Shown here: piece after piece, positions 43,329 through 51,711 of the stretch
Layout: the number at the start of each line of letters is the position of its first letter
Numbering within the stretch: the stretch's first letter is position 1
DNA from: Candidatus Gastranaerophilales bacterium
Lineage (GTDB): Bacteria > Cyanobacteriota > Vampirovibrionia > Gastranaerophilales > Gastranaerophilaceae
Reading direction: 5' to 3'
Assembly: GCA_944325595.1 (NCBI GenBank)
Contig: CALVAQ010000001.1
Span: 1 to 64,000 of the forward strand
DNA: 64,000 bases
Made by a program: the position numbers and the translations under genes
Notes under the pieces: generated by a model
Told to the model about the DNA's origin: nothing
Database searches by the model: none
What the model saw: the letters and a program-made list of their open reading frames with translations, nothing else

Positions 43329-43982
43329 TTAGAACAGGTATTTTACCGCTCTGTTTATGATACCTTCGTTGCCTGCTCTTGAAACAGTACCCTTGCCTGC
43401 AAGTGCGAACTGGAAGTTGGCAACATTTCTTGAATATACCTGACCTTTTTGGTCAATAAATCTCGGGTCAACAACCCCGCTCACGAGAAAATCTACTCTT
43501 TCATTTCCGTTTACAAGAGTTTTTTTGCCTTGAACCATAAGGTTTCCGTTTGGCAAAAGCTGTACCACCTGAACGGTTACATAGTCGTTGATTCCCAACT
43601 GGCGCTGATTGCTGGTAGTTGATTCAACTGTGTTTGAACCGCCGAAGTTGTTGAACTGATTGTTCAAGGGAGTTCCCGGCAGAATTTTGTTGATAAAGTT
43701 AGTGAAGTTGTCTACCGTGTTTGCAGAACGGTCGGAAGAATAATTCAATGAATCATTGAATGTAATTGTTTCTGACAGGACAATTGTTACCAAATCACCT
43801 ACAGAACGTGCTCTTACACCGCCAAAAAGTGATTTCGGCTCAGAGTAATAGGACTGTGTTAAATTTAATGCGTAAAGAGATTCAGCTTTTGCGCACTGCT
43901 GTCCTGCATTTGCTGCAAACAAAAAGATTGCAAAGATAACCATTGCTCTTTTTATCAAATTGTTTGTTTTTTTCTTCCCCAT
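43329..43982 (-). CDS. flgH: flagellar L-ring protein FlgH
   Basis: A 217-residue outer-membrane ring protein. Family stretches are SLFGGVRARSVGDLVTIVLSETI, INDYVTVQVVQLLPNGNLMV and VVDPRFIDQKGQVYSRNVAN. The N-terminus is a signal peptide (MGKKKTNNLIKRAMVIFAIF then LFAANA), but the Cys in GQQCAKA has no proper lipobox. FlgH is usually a lipoprotein, so anchoring may differ here. Stop and flgI start overlap or nearly so, implying coupled translation. Confidence 0.93.
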   Translation of the reverse strand: MGKKKTNNLIKRAMVIFAIFLFAANAGQQCAKAESLYALNLTQSYYSEPKSLFGGVRARSVGDLVTIVLSETITFNDSLNYSSDRSANTVDNFTNFINKILPGTPLNNQFNNFGGSNTVESTTSNQRQLGINDYVTVQVVQLLPNGNLMVQGKKTLVNGNERVDFLVSGVVDPRFIDQKGQVYSRNVANFQFALAGKGTVSRAGNEGIINRAVKYLF

Positions 43983-44014
43983 TTTTGTTTTATCTCTCCC
44001 CTGAAATAAATTTT

Positions 44015-44728
44015 TTATATTTGTACAAGCACCTGATTTACGCCTGTGACTTCTCCCGTGTATATTTTGTTAAATCTTTTATTTTTTACCTGTATTGTGT
44101 CTCCGATGTTTCCCTGCATCATTGCAATACCCTCAACTGTAATATTGAGACCGGCACCGGCTCTGAAATTTACTGTAACCATTGCATTTTTTACGATATC
44201 CGGCTTTGCCATTGTATATCTTTTTGTAATCATTTCACCGGGATAAAAAACTTTTGTGGCTACAAGTTCTTTTGAAATATCATCAAGACTCACAGTGTTT
44301 TCAAGATTGCCGACTACATCCATTCTTTTAAACTCTACAGCCTGAAGCGGAACAATTTTGTCTCTTTGTATAACTTCCTTTGCTACCGCAACATGTTTGA
44401 ATGCTTTTGTTTCGATTGGTGCGTAGTAGGTTCTTGCATACTTGCCGTTTACATTGATGTTTATTTTTTTAAATTCTCTTGCGGAAAGATTGTTTGAACC
44501 CGAAACAATTTCTACACTGATTTTGCCGTCCGGCAGTGTAAAACTGCTCACAGGCAGATGACCGACGGAAATTTCGGAATCATCTATGTTGTATTTTTGC
44601 AAATCTTTTTTTGCCTGCTGAACAACAAGACTTTTAAATTTCTCAGCACTGACAACCTGAGCCTGACAAATGTGAGCCGACCCTATAAGTACTGATAATA
44701 TTAAAAATGTTTTGATTATGTTATTCAT
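44015..44728 (-). CDS. flgA: P-ring assembly chaperone FlgA
   Basis: A periplasmic protein of about 237 residues with a signal peptide (MNNIIKTFLILSVLIGSAHICQA) and a C-terminal SAF domain (about 115-180, VAVAKEVIQRDKIVPLQAVE to FYPGEMI), ending in a FlgA-like beta fold (NIGDTIQVKNKRFNKIYTGE). FlgA helps FlgI assemble into the P-ring. Here it is encoded next to flgH and flgI. The ATG at 44728 is one codon after a TTG; the ribosome site is weak. Confidence 0.88.
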   Translation of the reverse strand: MNNIIKTFLILSVLIGSAHICQAQVVSAEKFKSLVVQQAKKDLQKYNIDDSEISVGHLPVSSFTLPDGKISVEIVSGSNNLSAREFKKININVNGKYARTYYAPIETKAFKHVAVAKEVIQRDKIVPLQAVEFKRMDVVGNLENTVSLDDISKELVATKVFYPGEMITKRYTMAKPDIVKNAMVTVNFRAGAGLNITVEGIAMMQGNIGDTIQVKNKRFNKIYTGEVTGVNQVLVQI

Positions 44729-44755
44729 CAATTTAGATTTGCCTTATTTTTATTA

Positions 44756-45544
44756 CTAAGAAACTATTTGATTTGTTGTTCTGAGAATGTCTGATGCCGC
44801 AGTGATGATTTTTGAATTTGTTTCAAAAGCTCTTTCCGCTTTAATCAGGTTAATCATTTCATCAACAATCTGCACATTGGAGCCTTCCAAAAATGCCTGC
44901 TGGATTGAACCGAGTCCGTCCTGATCAGGAGTACCCGGAATAGGTGTACCTGAAGCCGGAGTTTCTACAAACAGATTGTGACCGATAGAAAGCAAACCGG
45001 CAGGGTTTTGAAATCTGACAAGCTGGATTTGCCCCACAATTGTTTGAGTGTTATCGTTACCTACTTTGACAGAAACGTTGCCGTCGGGCGTAATATTTAC
45101 CTCTGTAGTGTTCTGCGGAATTGTAATCTGCGGCTGCAGCAAATAACCGTCAGAAGTACAAAGCTGACCGACAGCATCCGGAGCGAAAGATCCGTCTCTT
45201 GTATATGCCAGAGTACCGTCCGGTCTTACGATTTGGAAAAAGCCTTCGCCTTCAATCGCCATATCGTATTTGTTGCCTGTGCTCTGCATTACACCGCCTG
45301 TCATAATTTTTCTTGTTGCGGATGTTTTTACACCGAGCCCGATTTCAACACCTACCGGCTGATATGTGCCCTGAGTAATCATCGCACCCGGAGTTCTTAC
45401 TGCCGTAGAAAGCAAATCCTGAAACTCTGCTCTGGATTTTTTGAAACCTGTAGTGTTTACGTTTGCAACGTTGTTTGCGACAACATCCAAATTGTTTTGT
45501 TGTGCTATCATACCTGTTGCTGCTGTAGTTAGTGATCTTAACAT
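44756..45544 (-). CDS. flgG: distal rod protein FlgG
   Basis: A 262-residue rod protein. The N-terminal motif is QQNNLDVVANNVANVNTTGF, followed by EIGLGVKTSATRKI; the C-terminal motif is NVQIVDEMINLIKAERAFET. The length matches FlgG (about 260). It forms the distal rod that runs through the P- and L-rings. The ribosome site is GCAGGAGAGAAAA. It follows a second rod gene (flgF-like) after 61 bases. Confidence 0.94.
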   Translation of the reverse strand: MLRSLTTAATGMIAQQNNLDVVANNVANVNTTGFKKSRAEFQDLLSTAVRTPGAMITQGTYQPVGVEIGLGVKTSATRKIMTGGVMQSTGNKYDMAIEGEGFFQIVRPDGTLAYTRDGSFAPDAVGQLCTSDGYLLQPQITIPQNTTEVNITPDGNVSVKVGNDNTQTIVGQIQLVRFQNPAGLLSIGHNLFVETPASGTPIPGTPDQDGLGSIQQAFLEGSNVQIVDEMINLIKAERAFETNSKIITAASDILRTTNQIVS

Positions 45545-45605
45545 TTTTCTCTCCTGCGGGTTTTTCTAATAGTCTTTAACCCTTTCCCCTTGCCTTTTAC
45601 TTAAA

Positions 45606-46421
45606 TTACGTACTCAACCTGCCCAGATTTATTGCCTGAGACAGCTGATTTGATTTTTCTCTGACAAAGCTGCTCAGTGTTTCGTAGTTTCTGGAAACTT
45701 TGATAGAGTTAATCATTTCATTAATAATATTTGCATTTGAAAGTTCGATTGCGCCCTGTTGTACGGAAAATTTCTGTGCTCTGATTTCAGGGTTTGTTTC
45801 TATATTTTTGGGAACATACATCGATGTTCCGACAGCCATCATGTCATCTTTGTTTGCAAAATCAAAAATACCGATTTTCTGCAGTGCCTGTGCGGTTTCA
45901 TCTCTGATGGAAACAATTGTTCCGTCTTCGTTTACGGTAAGGTCTTTTTCGGATTTTACATTCAATTCCGTCAAATTCAATCTGATAGGATTGTTTTGAT
46001 CATCCAGAACCTGATTGCCCTGCATATCTGTCAAAAGGTTTTGCGAATTTATACAGAAAGAACCGTTTCTTGTATAAGTGATAGTTCCGTCCGGTGCTCT
46101 GAGTTTGAAAAAGCCGTCTCCTTCGATACCCAGATCAAGCGGATTATCGGTACGTGAAAGTGTCCCTTGAGTAAACTGGTGAACCAGTCTGTTTGTAACA
46201 GAACCCATGCTGATTTCTCCTACCAGTCTGCCGTCCTGGTTTTTAGGGTTATTTCTTTCAACGGGTTCTTCAATAAGAGCGTTGTATACGTTTCTGAAAG
46301 ATAATCCCTCTTTTTTGTAACCTGCCGTATTTACGTTTGCAATATTGTTTGCCGTAGAGTCCTGAAGGTCAATCAGGCTCATCATACCTTTTGCTGCTAT
46401 GTCAATGCCTCTTGAAATCAC
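45606..46421 (-). CDS. flgF: proximal rod protein FlgF-like
   Basis: A 271-residue paralogue of FlgG: LQDSTANNIANVNTAGYKKE near the start, LDLGIEGDGFFKL and YTRNGSF in the middle, and NANIINEMINSIKVSRNYET near the end. The order before flgG and the lower similarity to FlgG suggest FlgF, but a second FlgG-type rod protein is possible. It begins with GTG, overlapping the stop of the transglycosylase gene by one base (TAGTG). The very strong ribosome site GGAGGAGGT is encoded by the Ser-Gly-Gly-Gly end of that gene. Confidence 0.85.
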   Translation of the reverse strand: MISRGIDIAAKGMMSLIDLQDSTANNIANVNTAGYKKEGLSFRNVYNALIEEPVERNNPKNQDGRLVGEISMGSVTNRLVHQFTQGTLSRTDNPLDLGIEGDGFFKLRAPDGTITYTRNGSFCINSQNLLTDMQGNQVLDDQNNPIRLNLTELNVKSEKDLTVNEDGTIVSIRDETAQALQKIGIFDFANKDDMMAVGTSMYVPKNIETNPEIRAQKFSVQQGAIELSNANIINEMINSIKVSRNYETLSSFVREKSNQLSQAINLGRLST

Positions 46422-47032
46422 TATTGACCTCCTCCGCTGTATCTTTGATACATACTCATGATATTTTTGACGTAATTTTGTGTTTCTTTATAAGGCGGAA
46501 TACCGTTGTATTTTGCAACCGCATTAGGACCGGCATTGTATGCCGCAAGTGCGAGTGATTTGTCTCCGCCGAACCTGTCCAAAAGGCCTTTGAGATATTT
46601 TGTGCCGCCTGCAATATTTTGTTCCGGATCATAGGCATCTTTTACACCCATAGAATTTGCTGTTGCAGGCATAAGCTGCATAAGCCCCATTGCTCCGCAG
46701 CTCGAAGTAACTTTTGGCTGAAAACCGGATTCTTGTTTTATTACCGCTTTTACAAAAGCACTGTCAAGACCGTTTTTCTCACTGTATGTTTCAATAAGAT
46801 GGTCTATATCCTCATTTCCGCTTGATATCGGATTGAGTTCACTTGAGAAAATCTTGTTGGCAAAAGGAGAAGAAGCGGAAGCTGAAGCTTTTTGAGACAT
46901 ATTGGCATCAAGAATTTTCTGGAAATCCTGATCCGGTTTCACTGGTTCCGAACCAAAAGATACCAGACTGTTGAAAGTGCTTTCAATAGCCTGCATACGT
47001 CTTAGAGTAATATCTAATCCACTGAGTTCCAC
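46421..47032 (-). CDS. lytic transglycosylase (SLT family), flagellum-associated
   Basis: A 203-residue protein. The first ~75 residues are low-complexity and unlike any domain I know. The rest is an SLT/Slt70-type catalytic domain with Glu101 in IKQESGF, then SSCGAMGLMQLMPATA, LKGLLDRFGGD and LALAAYNAGPNAVAKY. It cleaves peptidoglycan glycan strands. Being first in the flagellar operon, it probably opens the wall for the rod and replaces FlgJ's missing muramidase domain. There is no clear signal peptide; export through the flagellar gate is possible. GTG start, weak site. Confidence 0.88.
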   Translation of the reverse strand: MELSGLDITLRRMQAIESTFNSLVSFGSEPVKPDQDFQKILDANMSQKASASASSPFANKIFSSELNPISSGNEDIDHLIETYSEKNGLDSAFVKAVIKQESGFQPKVTSSCGAMGLMQLMPATANSMGVKDAYDPEQNIAGGTKYLKGLLDRFGGDKSLALAAYNAGPNAVAKYNGIPPYKETQNYVKNIMSMYQRYSGGGQ

Positions 47033-47071
47033 TATTCTTTTGTCCTACCCAAGTTTTCTTACCATTTGAGG

Positions 47072-47098
47072 CATGAAGTTACAATACGCCTCATTTAT
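47072..47098 (-). promoter_or_regulatory. inverted repeat in the leader of the flg operon
   Basis: TGAGGC and GCCTCA flank a 15-base spacer in the 190-base gap before the transglycosylase gene. It may be an operator or leader hairpin. No convincing sigma-28 or sigma-54 box was found nearby. Confidence 0.3.
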
Positions 47099-47223
47099 AA
47101 ATTACTTTATCCGGAGTATTTTCTCATCAACCCGATGGTTGAATTTTGAATTTCAGACATAGACCATGTGGTTAATATTTGTTTTTAAACGTATTAAAAT
47201 TTTAAAAAGTTTTTCAAAAGATT

Positions 47224-49593
47224 TCAGCGTATAAAAATTTCTTCCAAAGGCATTGTGCAAAGACTCTGGCGGTAGTCGTAAATTTTTTCTGTTTCGTTTT
47301 TCAGTACATCATACATTTCATGTTCTTTTATTTTTGAAAATTCAACCGCATGCAGGAATTTTATTTTGCAGTTTTGCATATTTTTTTCCACCGTTTGTAT
47401 CATGCCGAGATTTTCAAGTATATCAAAGCACAATTCCGTTACTTCATCCGAAATTGAAAGAAAATCGGAAATTTCACAAAGATTGATTTCTCCGTTCTTG
47501 TTTGTACAAACGTATTTAAGCATACCGGAAATATTTTTTATTAATTCCTGAATATCTGTTTTTTTGTTGTTATAGTTCATAAGATGAAAAACTTTTGCGC
47601 CTGTCTTTTGAAGAATTTCTGACAGAATACTTTCAGATGCGGGATAATCAAAAAACATTATCTGAGAGCATTTTGAAAGTTCTTTTCGGCTTTTGAGTCT
47701 TTTTTCTATTTCAGGATACGGTTTTAGTGCCGTACGCAGGCTGTTTGTCTGTGCAAACACCTGTGTCGGGACTTTTGTGGTCATAAGATAGTCATTTATT
47801 TGATTAAAAATATTTGTTTTTTTTCTGTGGTCATAAAGTTTAAACTCGGATTTTTCTTCTTTTTGAGCAAATTCGGATTTTACATCCTGCAAGTCAAGCT
47901 GGATTGTCGTTATACCGTTAAAAATATTGAGTTTCGGGTAAAATACGGCATCAAACTCTTTTCCCTGAGGAATGTTTATTGAACTTTTGTTCCAGAATAC
48001 GCATTCAAACGGTTTTGAGTTTTTATTCTCACAGAAAATCTTCAGATGATTGTTGTTTGAACCCATTGTCTTATATTGATTTAAAACAAGACCTTTTGTT
48101 GCAAAAAGAGGTGTTTTGTTGCCTTCGCCGAATGGCTCAAGCTTTTTAATTTCATCAATGAGTTCAAGCGTGATGTCATCAGAGTCAATTTCCATGTCAA
48201 TAAACAGCGAAGGTTTGAGTTCTTTGCCTTCCAGATGATTTTTTATTGTCTCGTTCAGTCTTTGTTTCACCGTTTCAAAGTTTGTTTTTGAAGAATCAAA
48301 AACGAGTCCGGCAGCCTGAGCGTGTCCGCCGTAGTATTCAAAAAGTTCATCGTTTTGTGCAATTACGTTTCTGAGATGGAGTTCGGGAATACTTCTTGAA
48401 GAACATCTGATAAGCCCTGTATTGGGGTCTTTTGTCATAAGAAACACAGGCTTGTAGAATTTTTCAACGAGTTTTGAAGCTACAATCCCGATTATACCTA
48501 TATGCCAGTTAGGATTGAAAAGAATAATACTCTCCTGCGGCGGTTCATTTTGAAGAGCATTTACGGCGTCTTCAAAAATTTTGTCACACAAATCCTGTCT
48601 GATGCGGTTGAAATTGTCGAGTTCCTGAGCACAGATGTCCACTTCTGCTTTGTTCTCCGAAATCAACAGTTTCACCGCACTATCTACTGTATCTAATCTG
48701 CCTGCGGCATTAATTCTCGGAGCAGCACCAAAAGCTATATTTTCGGAGGTTATTCCGTTTTTTATGTCATAACCTCCAACCTCAAGAAGTTTTGCAATGC
48801 CGTAATGTGCGCCGTTTTCAATAAGTTTTATTCCTGCTTCGACGAATGCTCTGTTTTCATACAAAATCGGAACAACATCTGCTATTGTACCAACTGCAAC
48901 AAAAGGAAGAAGCTGTTGTGCAAAATCGTAATCTTCTTTTCTTTCAAGCAGTGCACAGGCGAGTTTGAAAGCCACACCCACTCCGGCAAGCTGGTTGAGG
49001 GCTTCAATTTGTTCTATCTCCAAATCTTTTTCAAGAGCATTAAAGGCTTTCGGGTTGATTATTGCAAACGCCTCCGGAAGAGTCTCGGGCGCCTCGTGAT
49101 GGTCTGTAATTATTACATCTGTTTTAAAACTGTTTGCAAACCCTACCTGCTCAAAATCACTAACACCGCAGTCTACCGTGATAATGAGCTTTGCTTTGTT
49201 TTTTGCAATGAGCTTTACAAGCGCTTTTGTATTAAGTCCGTGGTTTTCTTTTTCACGGTTCGGAATATAAAAATCAACATTTGCACCCAGATGCATCAAT
49301 GTTTTGTACAAAAGAGAGGTTGAAGTGACACCGTCAGCATCAAAATCACCGTATACAATGATTTTTTCCTGTTTTTCTATTGCTTCAAAAATGCGTTCAA
49401 CGGATTTTTTCATATCCGTAAAAGCAAAAGGAGCGGTTATTTGCATTTTTGAAGGATTTAGAAAATCATGGATTTTTTTGGGGGTGTCAATTCCACGCTG
49501 CAGCAAAAGCTGTGCCAGCAGTTCACTTTGAGCGGCATCAAGAATTTCTTTTGAGATTTCTTTTTTTTCGTTTATTTTCCAGAGTTTATTCAT
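47224..49593 (-). CDS. recJ: single-stranded-DNA exonuclease RecJ
   Basis: A 789-residue DHH-superfamily 5'-3' exonuclease used in recombination and mismatch repair. Motif I is YGDFDADGVTS (Asp83, 85, 87), motif II is TVDCGVSD, and motif III is the DHH in IITDHHEAP. The DHHA1 part includes IGIIGIVASKL and FEYYGGHAQAAGL. The length is larger than E. coli RecJ (577), because a ~220-residue C-terminal region follows the OB domain, as in the long RecJ proteins of Firmicutes and cyanobacteria. It is upstream of the flg operon and reads toward it. Confidence 0.94.
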   Translation of the reverse strand: MNKLWKINEKKEISKEILDAAQSELLAQLLLQRGIDTPKKIHDFLNPSKMQITAPFAFTDMKKSVERIFEAIEKQEKIIVYGDFDADGVTSTSLLYKTLMHLGANVDFYIPNREKENHGLNTKALVKLIAKNKAKLIITVDCGVSDFEQVGFANSFKTDVIITDHHEAPETLPEAFAIINPKAFNALEKDLEIEQIEALNQLAGVGVAFKLACALLERKEDYDFAQQLLPFVAVGTIADVVPILYENRAFVEAGIKLIENGAHYGIAKLLEVGGYDIKNGITSENIAFGAAPRINAAGRLDTVDSAVKLLISENKAEVDICAQELDNFNRIRQDLCDKIFEDAVNALQNEPPQESIILFNPNWHIGIIGIVASKLVEKFYKPVFLMTKDPNTGLIRCSSRSIPELHLRNVIAQNDELFEYYGGHAQAAGLVFDSSKTNFETVKQRLNETIKNHLEGKELKPSLFIDMEIDSDDITLELIDEIKKLEPFGEGNKTPLFATKGLVLNQYKTMGSNNNHLKIFCENKNSKPFECVFWNKSSINIPQGKEFDAVFYPKLNIFNGITTIQLDLQDVKSEFAQKEEKSEFKLYDHRKKTNIFNQINDYLMTTKVPTQVFAQTNSLRTALKPYPEIEKRLKSRKELSKCSQIMFFDYPASESILSEILQKTGAKVFHLMNYNNKKTDIQELIKNISGMLKYVCTNKNGEINLCEISDFLSISDEVTELCFDILENLGMIQTVEKNMQNCKIKFLHAVEFSKIKEHEMYDVLKNETEKIYDYRQSLCTMPLEEIFIR

Positions 49594-49654
49594 TTTTTGT
49601 CTAAGTTCAAAACAGCCTGCAGCTGCATTGCCGGCTCAAATTTTCCGGTACAAA

Positions 49655-50044
49655 TTAAATGTTTTCCTCTTCGTCGTCATCAACGTCGTCGGCATCTTCT
49701 TTAATTTTATCTACAACCATTTTTGCCATTTCTTTTGCTACGGCTTTTTGTACGGGCAGAGGGCTGTTTTCGAGCATATTGATAGCTGTTCTGACCGTTG
49801 TATCGAGGTCATACCATCTTTTGTTTCCTCTTTCCACAAGCCCGTCTTCCACGGCTGTGAGCATATCCTCAACACCGGTGAATGTGTTTTCTGAAATATT
49901 ATGTTCGATGAGGATTTTAATCAAGTTCAGAGCAACTTTGATTTGTGTCTCATCATCAGAATTTTCCAGCGTATGCATTGTTTTTGAAAGCAGGGGATCT
50001 TTGTCATACCATCTGCGGTAATTGCTGCTGTATTCTTCTTTCAT
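49655..50044 (-). CDS. small acidic helical protein
   Basis: A 129-residue cytoplasmic protein of unknown function. Two similar helical halves each start with a RWYD motif (YRRWYDKDPLLSKTMHTLEN and KRWYDLDTTVRTAINMLEN), so it looks like an internal duplication. The last 15 residues are a run of Asp and Glu. The ATG at 50044 has the site AAAGGAGAGAGG. A frame reaching 50158 runs back over fixX and is not used. It lies between fixX and recJ. Confidence 0.65.
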   Translation of the reverse strand: MKEEYSSNYRRWYDKDPLLSKTMHTLENSDDETQIKVALNLIKILIEHNISENTFTGVEDMLTAVEDGLVERGNKRWYDLDTTVRTAINMLENSPLPVQKAVAKEMAKMVVDKIKEDADDVDDDEEENI

Positions 50045-50064
50045 ACCTCTCTCCTTTGCGCTTT

Positions 50065-50340
50065 TTATGATTTTTTGAAAATGACACCTTTTCCGCTTTT
50101 CGGATACTTCCAGTCTATATGTTCGCAGGCAATTCTGCAAGCTCCGCATTCGAGACATTTTTCGTAACTTACGGTCAGTTTCTTTTCTGTCTCATTGTAG
50201 CAGTAAACATTTGCCGGACATATTATTGTACAGGTTTTTTCCTGACATTGCAAGCATTTTGATAAATCCGGAGTCAAATGTCCGGCTTCATCCGTTTTGT
50301 ATTTCAGAGTATACAATTTGTCTTCTATCTTTTTTTTCAT
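50065..50340 (-). CDS. fixX: ferredoxin-like protein FixX
   Basis: A 91-residue ferredoxin-like protein. Cys clusters are KCLQCQEKTCTIICPANVY and KCLECGACRIACEH; the second is a full four-Cys [4Fe-4S] signature, the first is less regular. FixX passes electrons between FixABC-type flavoproteins and quinone. It directly follows fixC, 15 bases apart. fixA and fixB are not adjacent, so the ETF partner is encoded elsewhere. Confidence 0.88.
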   Translation of the reverse strand: MKKKIEDKLYTLKYKTDEAGHLTPDLSKCLQCQEKTCTIICPANVYCYNETEKKLTVSYEKCLECGACRIACEHIDWKYPKSGKGVIFKKS

Positions 50341-50355
50341 GGTGTTTTCCGTGTT

Positions 50356-51669
50356 TTATTTTAATATTCCGAAAATGAGTTTTATTGCCGTAAATCCATC
50401 CGAAAAAAGCTCCGACAGGCTTCTTTTTGTAAAAAAGTATTTTGCAAATTTTCTGAATTTTTCTTTTTTGGGCTGCCCGTCCGTTGTGGTAAAGATGTTG
50501 AAAAACTCGTTAATTCTTGAAGGATAATACCCGAGAAAAGAAGCTGAGCGCTTTGTTAAAGACGGAACAACATCTTTGTAAGTAATCAAATCTTTTAGAA
50601 TAAAGCTGTTTAACAATTTCTTTTTGTAAAGACAAAGACTGTTTGAAGTAAAATCATTGTTTTCAAACGCTTCCAGAGCGGTTTCTCCGGCATATTTTCC
50701 GCTAATCATTGCAAAATTTGTTCCTTCAAAATGTACATTGTTTACAAGCATTGCCGCATCACCCGCAATCATAGCTCCGTCTGTATAGAGTGCGGGCATA
50801 GAGTTGTATCCACCTTCGGGAATCAAATGTGCGGAATACTCCGAGAGTTCTCCGCCTTCAATGAGTTTTGATACATAAGGGTGAGATTTTAGCGTATCCA
50901 GCAATTCATACGGTTTGAGCTTTTTGTTTTTTAAATCTTCAAGAGAAACACCAAGTCCCACCGCAACGGAAGATTTGTTTGTATAAATAAAACCGAGTCC
51001 GAACATTCCGGCAAAAGGTCCGCCGACAAGTTCTATTGCTGCGCCCTGATTTTCTTGAAGGGCAAAACGTTTTTCGATAGTTTCCCGAGGAAGTTTTATA
51101 ACTTCTTTTACTCCCAGAACAACATTGCCGGGTTTCATTTTTTCACGAAGACCGAGTTGTTTTGCAAGAAGCGAGTTCACGCCGTCGGCAATAATAACAA
51201 TATCCGCATAATAATCTTCTATATCCGTTGTTATTCCGACAACTTTTCCTTTTTCAACAATCAAATTGTTTACAAGGGTCTGCGGTGCAAAATAGACACC
51301 TTCTTTCACAGCCTGTTCTACACACCATCTGTCCCAATCCGCTCTGATTGCAACAAACGAACTTTTTTCGTTTTGAGGATTTCTATAGCTGATTTCAGTA
51401 GAGTCTTCTCCGTCAGAAAGCAGAACATAGCTGTGTCTTTCTACAAAACGCTCTATAGGTGCACTCTGTTCAAAATCGGGAAAAATTTCTTTTGCGGCGT
51501 GGGAGTATATAACACCGCCATACATATTTTTTGAACCGGCGAATGTTCCCCTTTCAACCAGCACAACTTTTTTTCCGCCCCGTGCAACCGTAATTGCCGC
51601 ACTGACACCCGCCGGTCCGGCACCTACTACTATCACATCAACTTTGTTCTGTTTGTTATTTTCTGTCAT
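50356..51669 (-). CDS. fixC: FixC-like electron-transfer flavoprotein-quinone oxidoreductase
   Basis: A 437-residue FAD enzyme. The dinucleotide-binding fold is VIVVGAGPAGVSAAITVARG, followed by GTFAGSKNMYGGVIYSH, the FixC/ETF-QO hallmark, and GDAAMLVNNVHFEGTNFAM, the FAD ribose motif. It takes electrons from an electron-transferring flavoprotein to quinone, via FixX. In nitrogen fixers, FixABCX bifurcates electrons; here no nif gene is seen, so a role in carnitine, fatty-acid or redox metabolism is likely. Confidence 0.9.
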   Translation of the reverse strand: MTENNKQNKVDVIVVGAGPAGVSAAITVARGGKKVVLVERGTFAGSKNMYGGVIYSHAAKEIFPDFEQSAPIERFVERHSYVLLSDGEDSTEISYRNPQNEKSSFVAIRADWDRWCVEQAVKEGVYFAPQTLVNNLIVEKGKVVGITTDIEDYYADIVIIADGVNSLLAKQLGLREKMKPGNVVLGVKEVIKLPRETIEKRFALQENQGAAIELVGGPFAGMFGLGFIYTNKSSVAVGLGVSLEDLKNKKLKPYELLDTLKSHPYVSKLIEGGELSEYSAHLIPEGGYNSMPALYTDGAMIAGDAAMLVNNVHFEGTNFAMISGKYAGETALEAFENNDFTSNSLCLYKKKLLNSFILKDLITYKDVVPSLTKRSASFLGYYPSRINEFFNIFTTTDGQPKKEKFRKFAKYFFTKRSLSELFSDGFTAIKLIFGILK

Positions 51670-51711
51670 AAATTTTATCCCGTACGTTTGTATAAACTAT
51701 GATAGCATTTG

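Noticed and set aside
47033-47223. Sigma-28 or sigma-54 promoter for the flg operon
   Set aside because: No sequence close to TAAA-N15-GCCGATAA or GG-N10-GC was found. Only an inverted repeat is reported.
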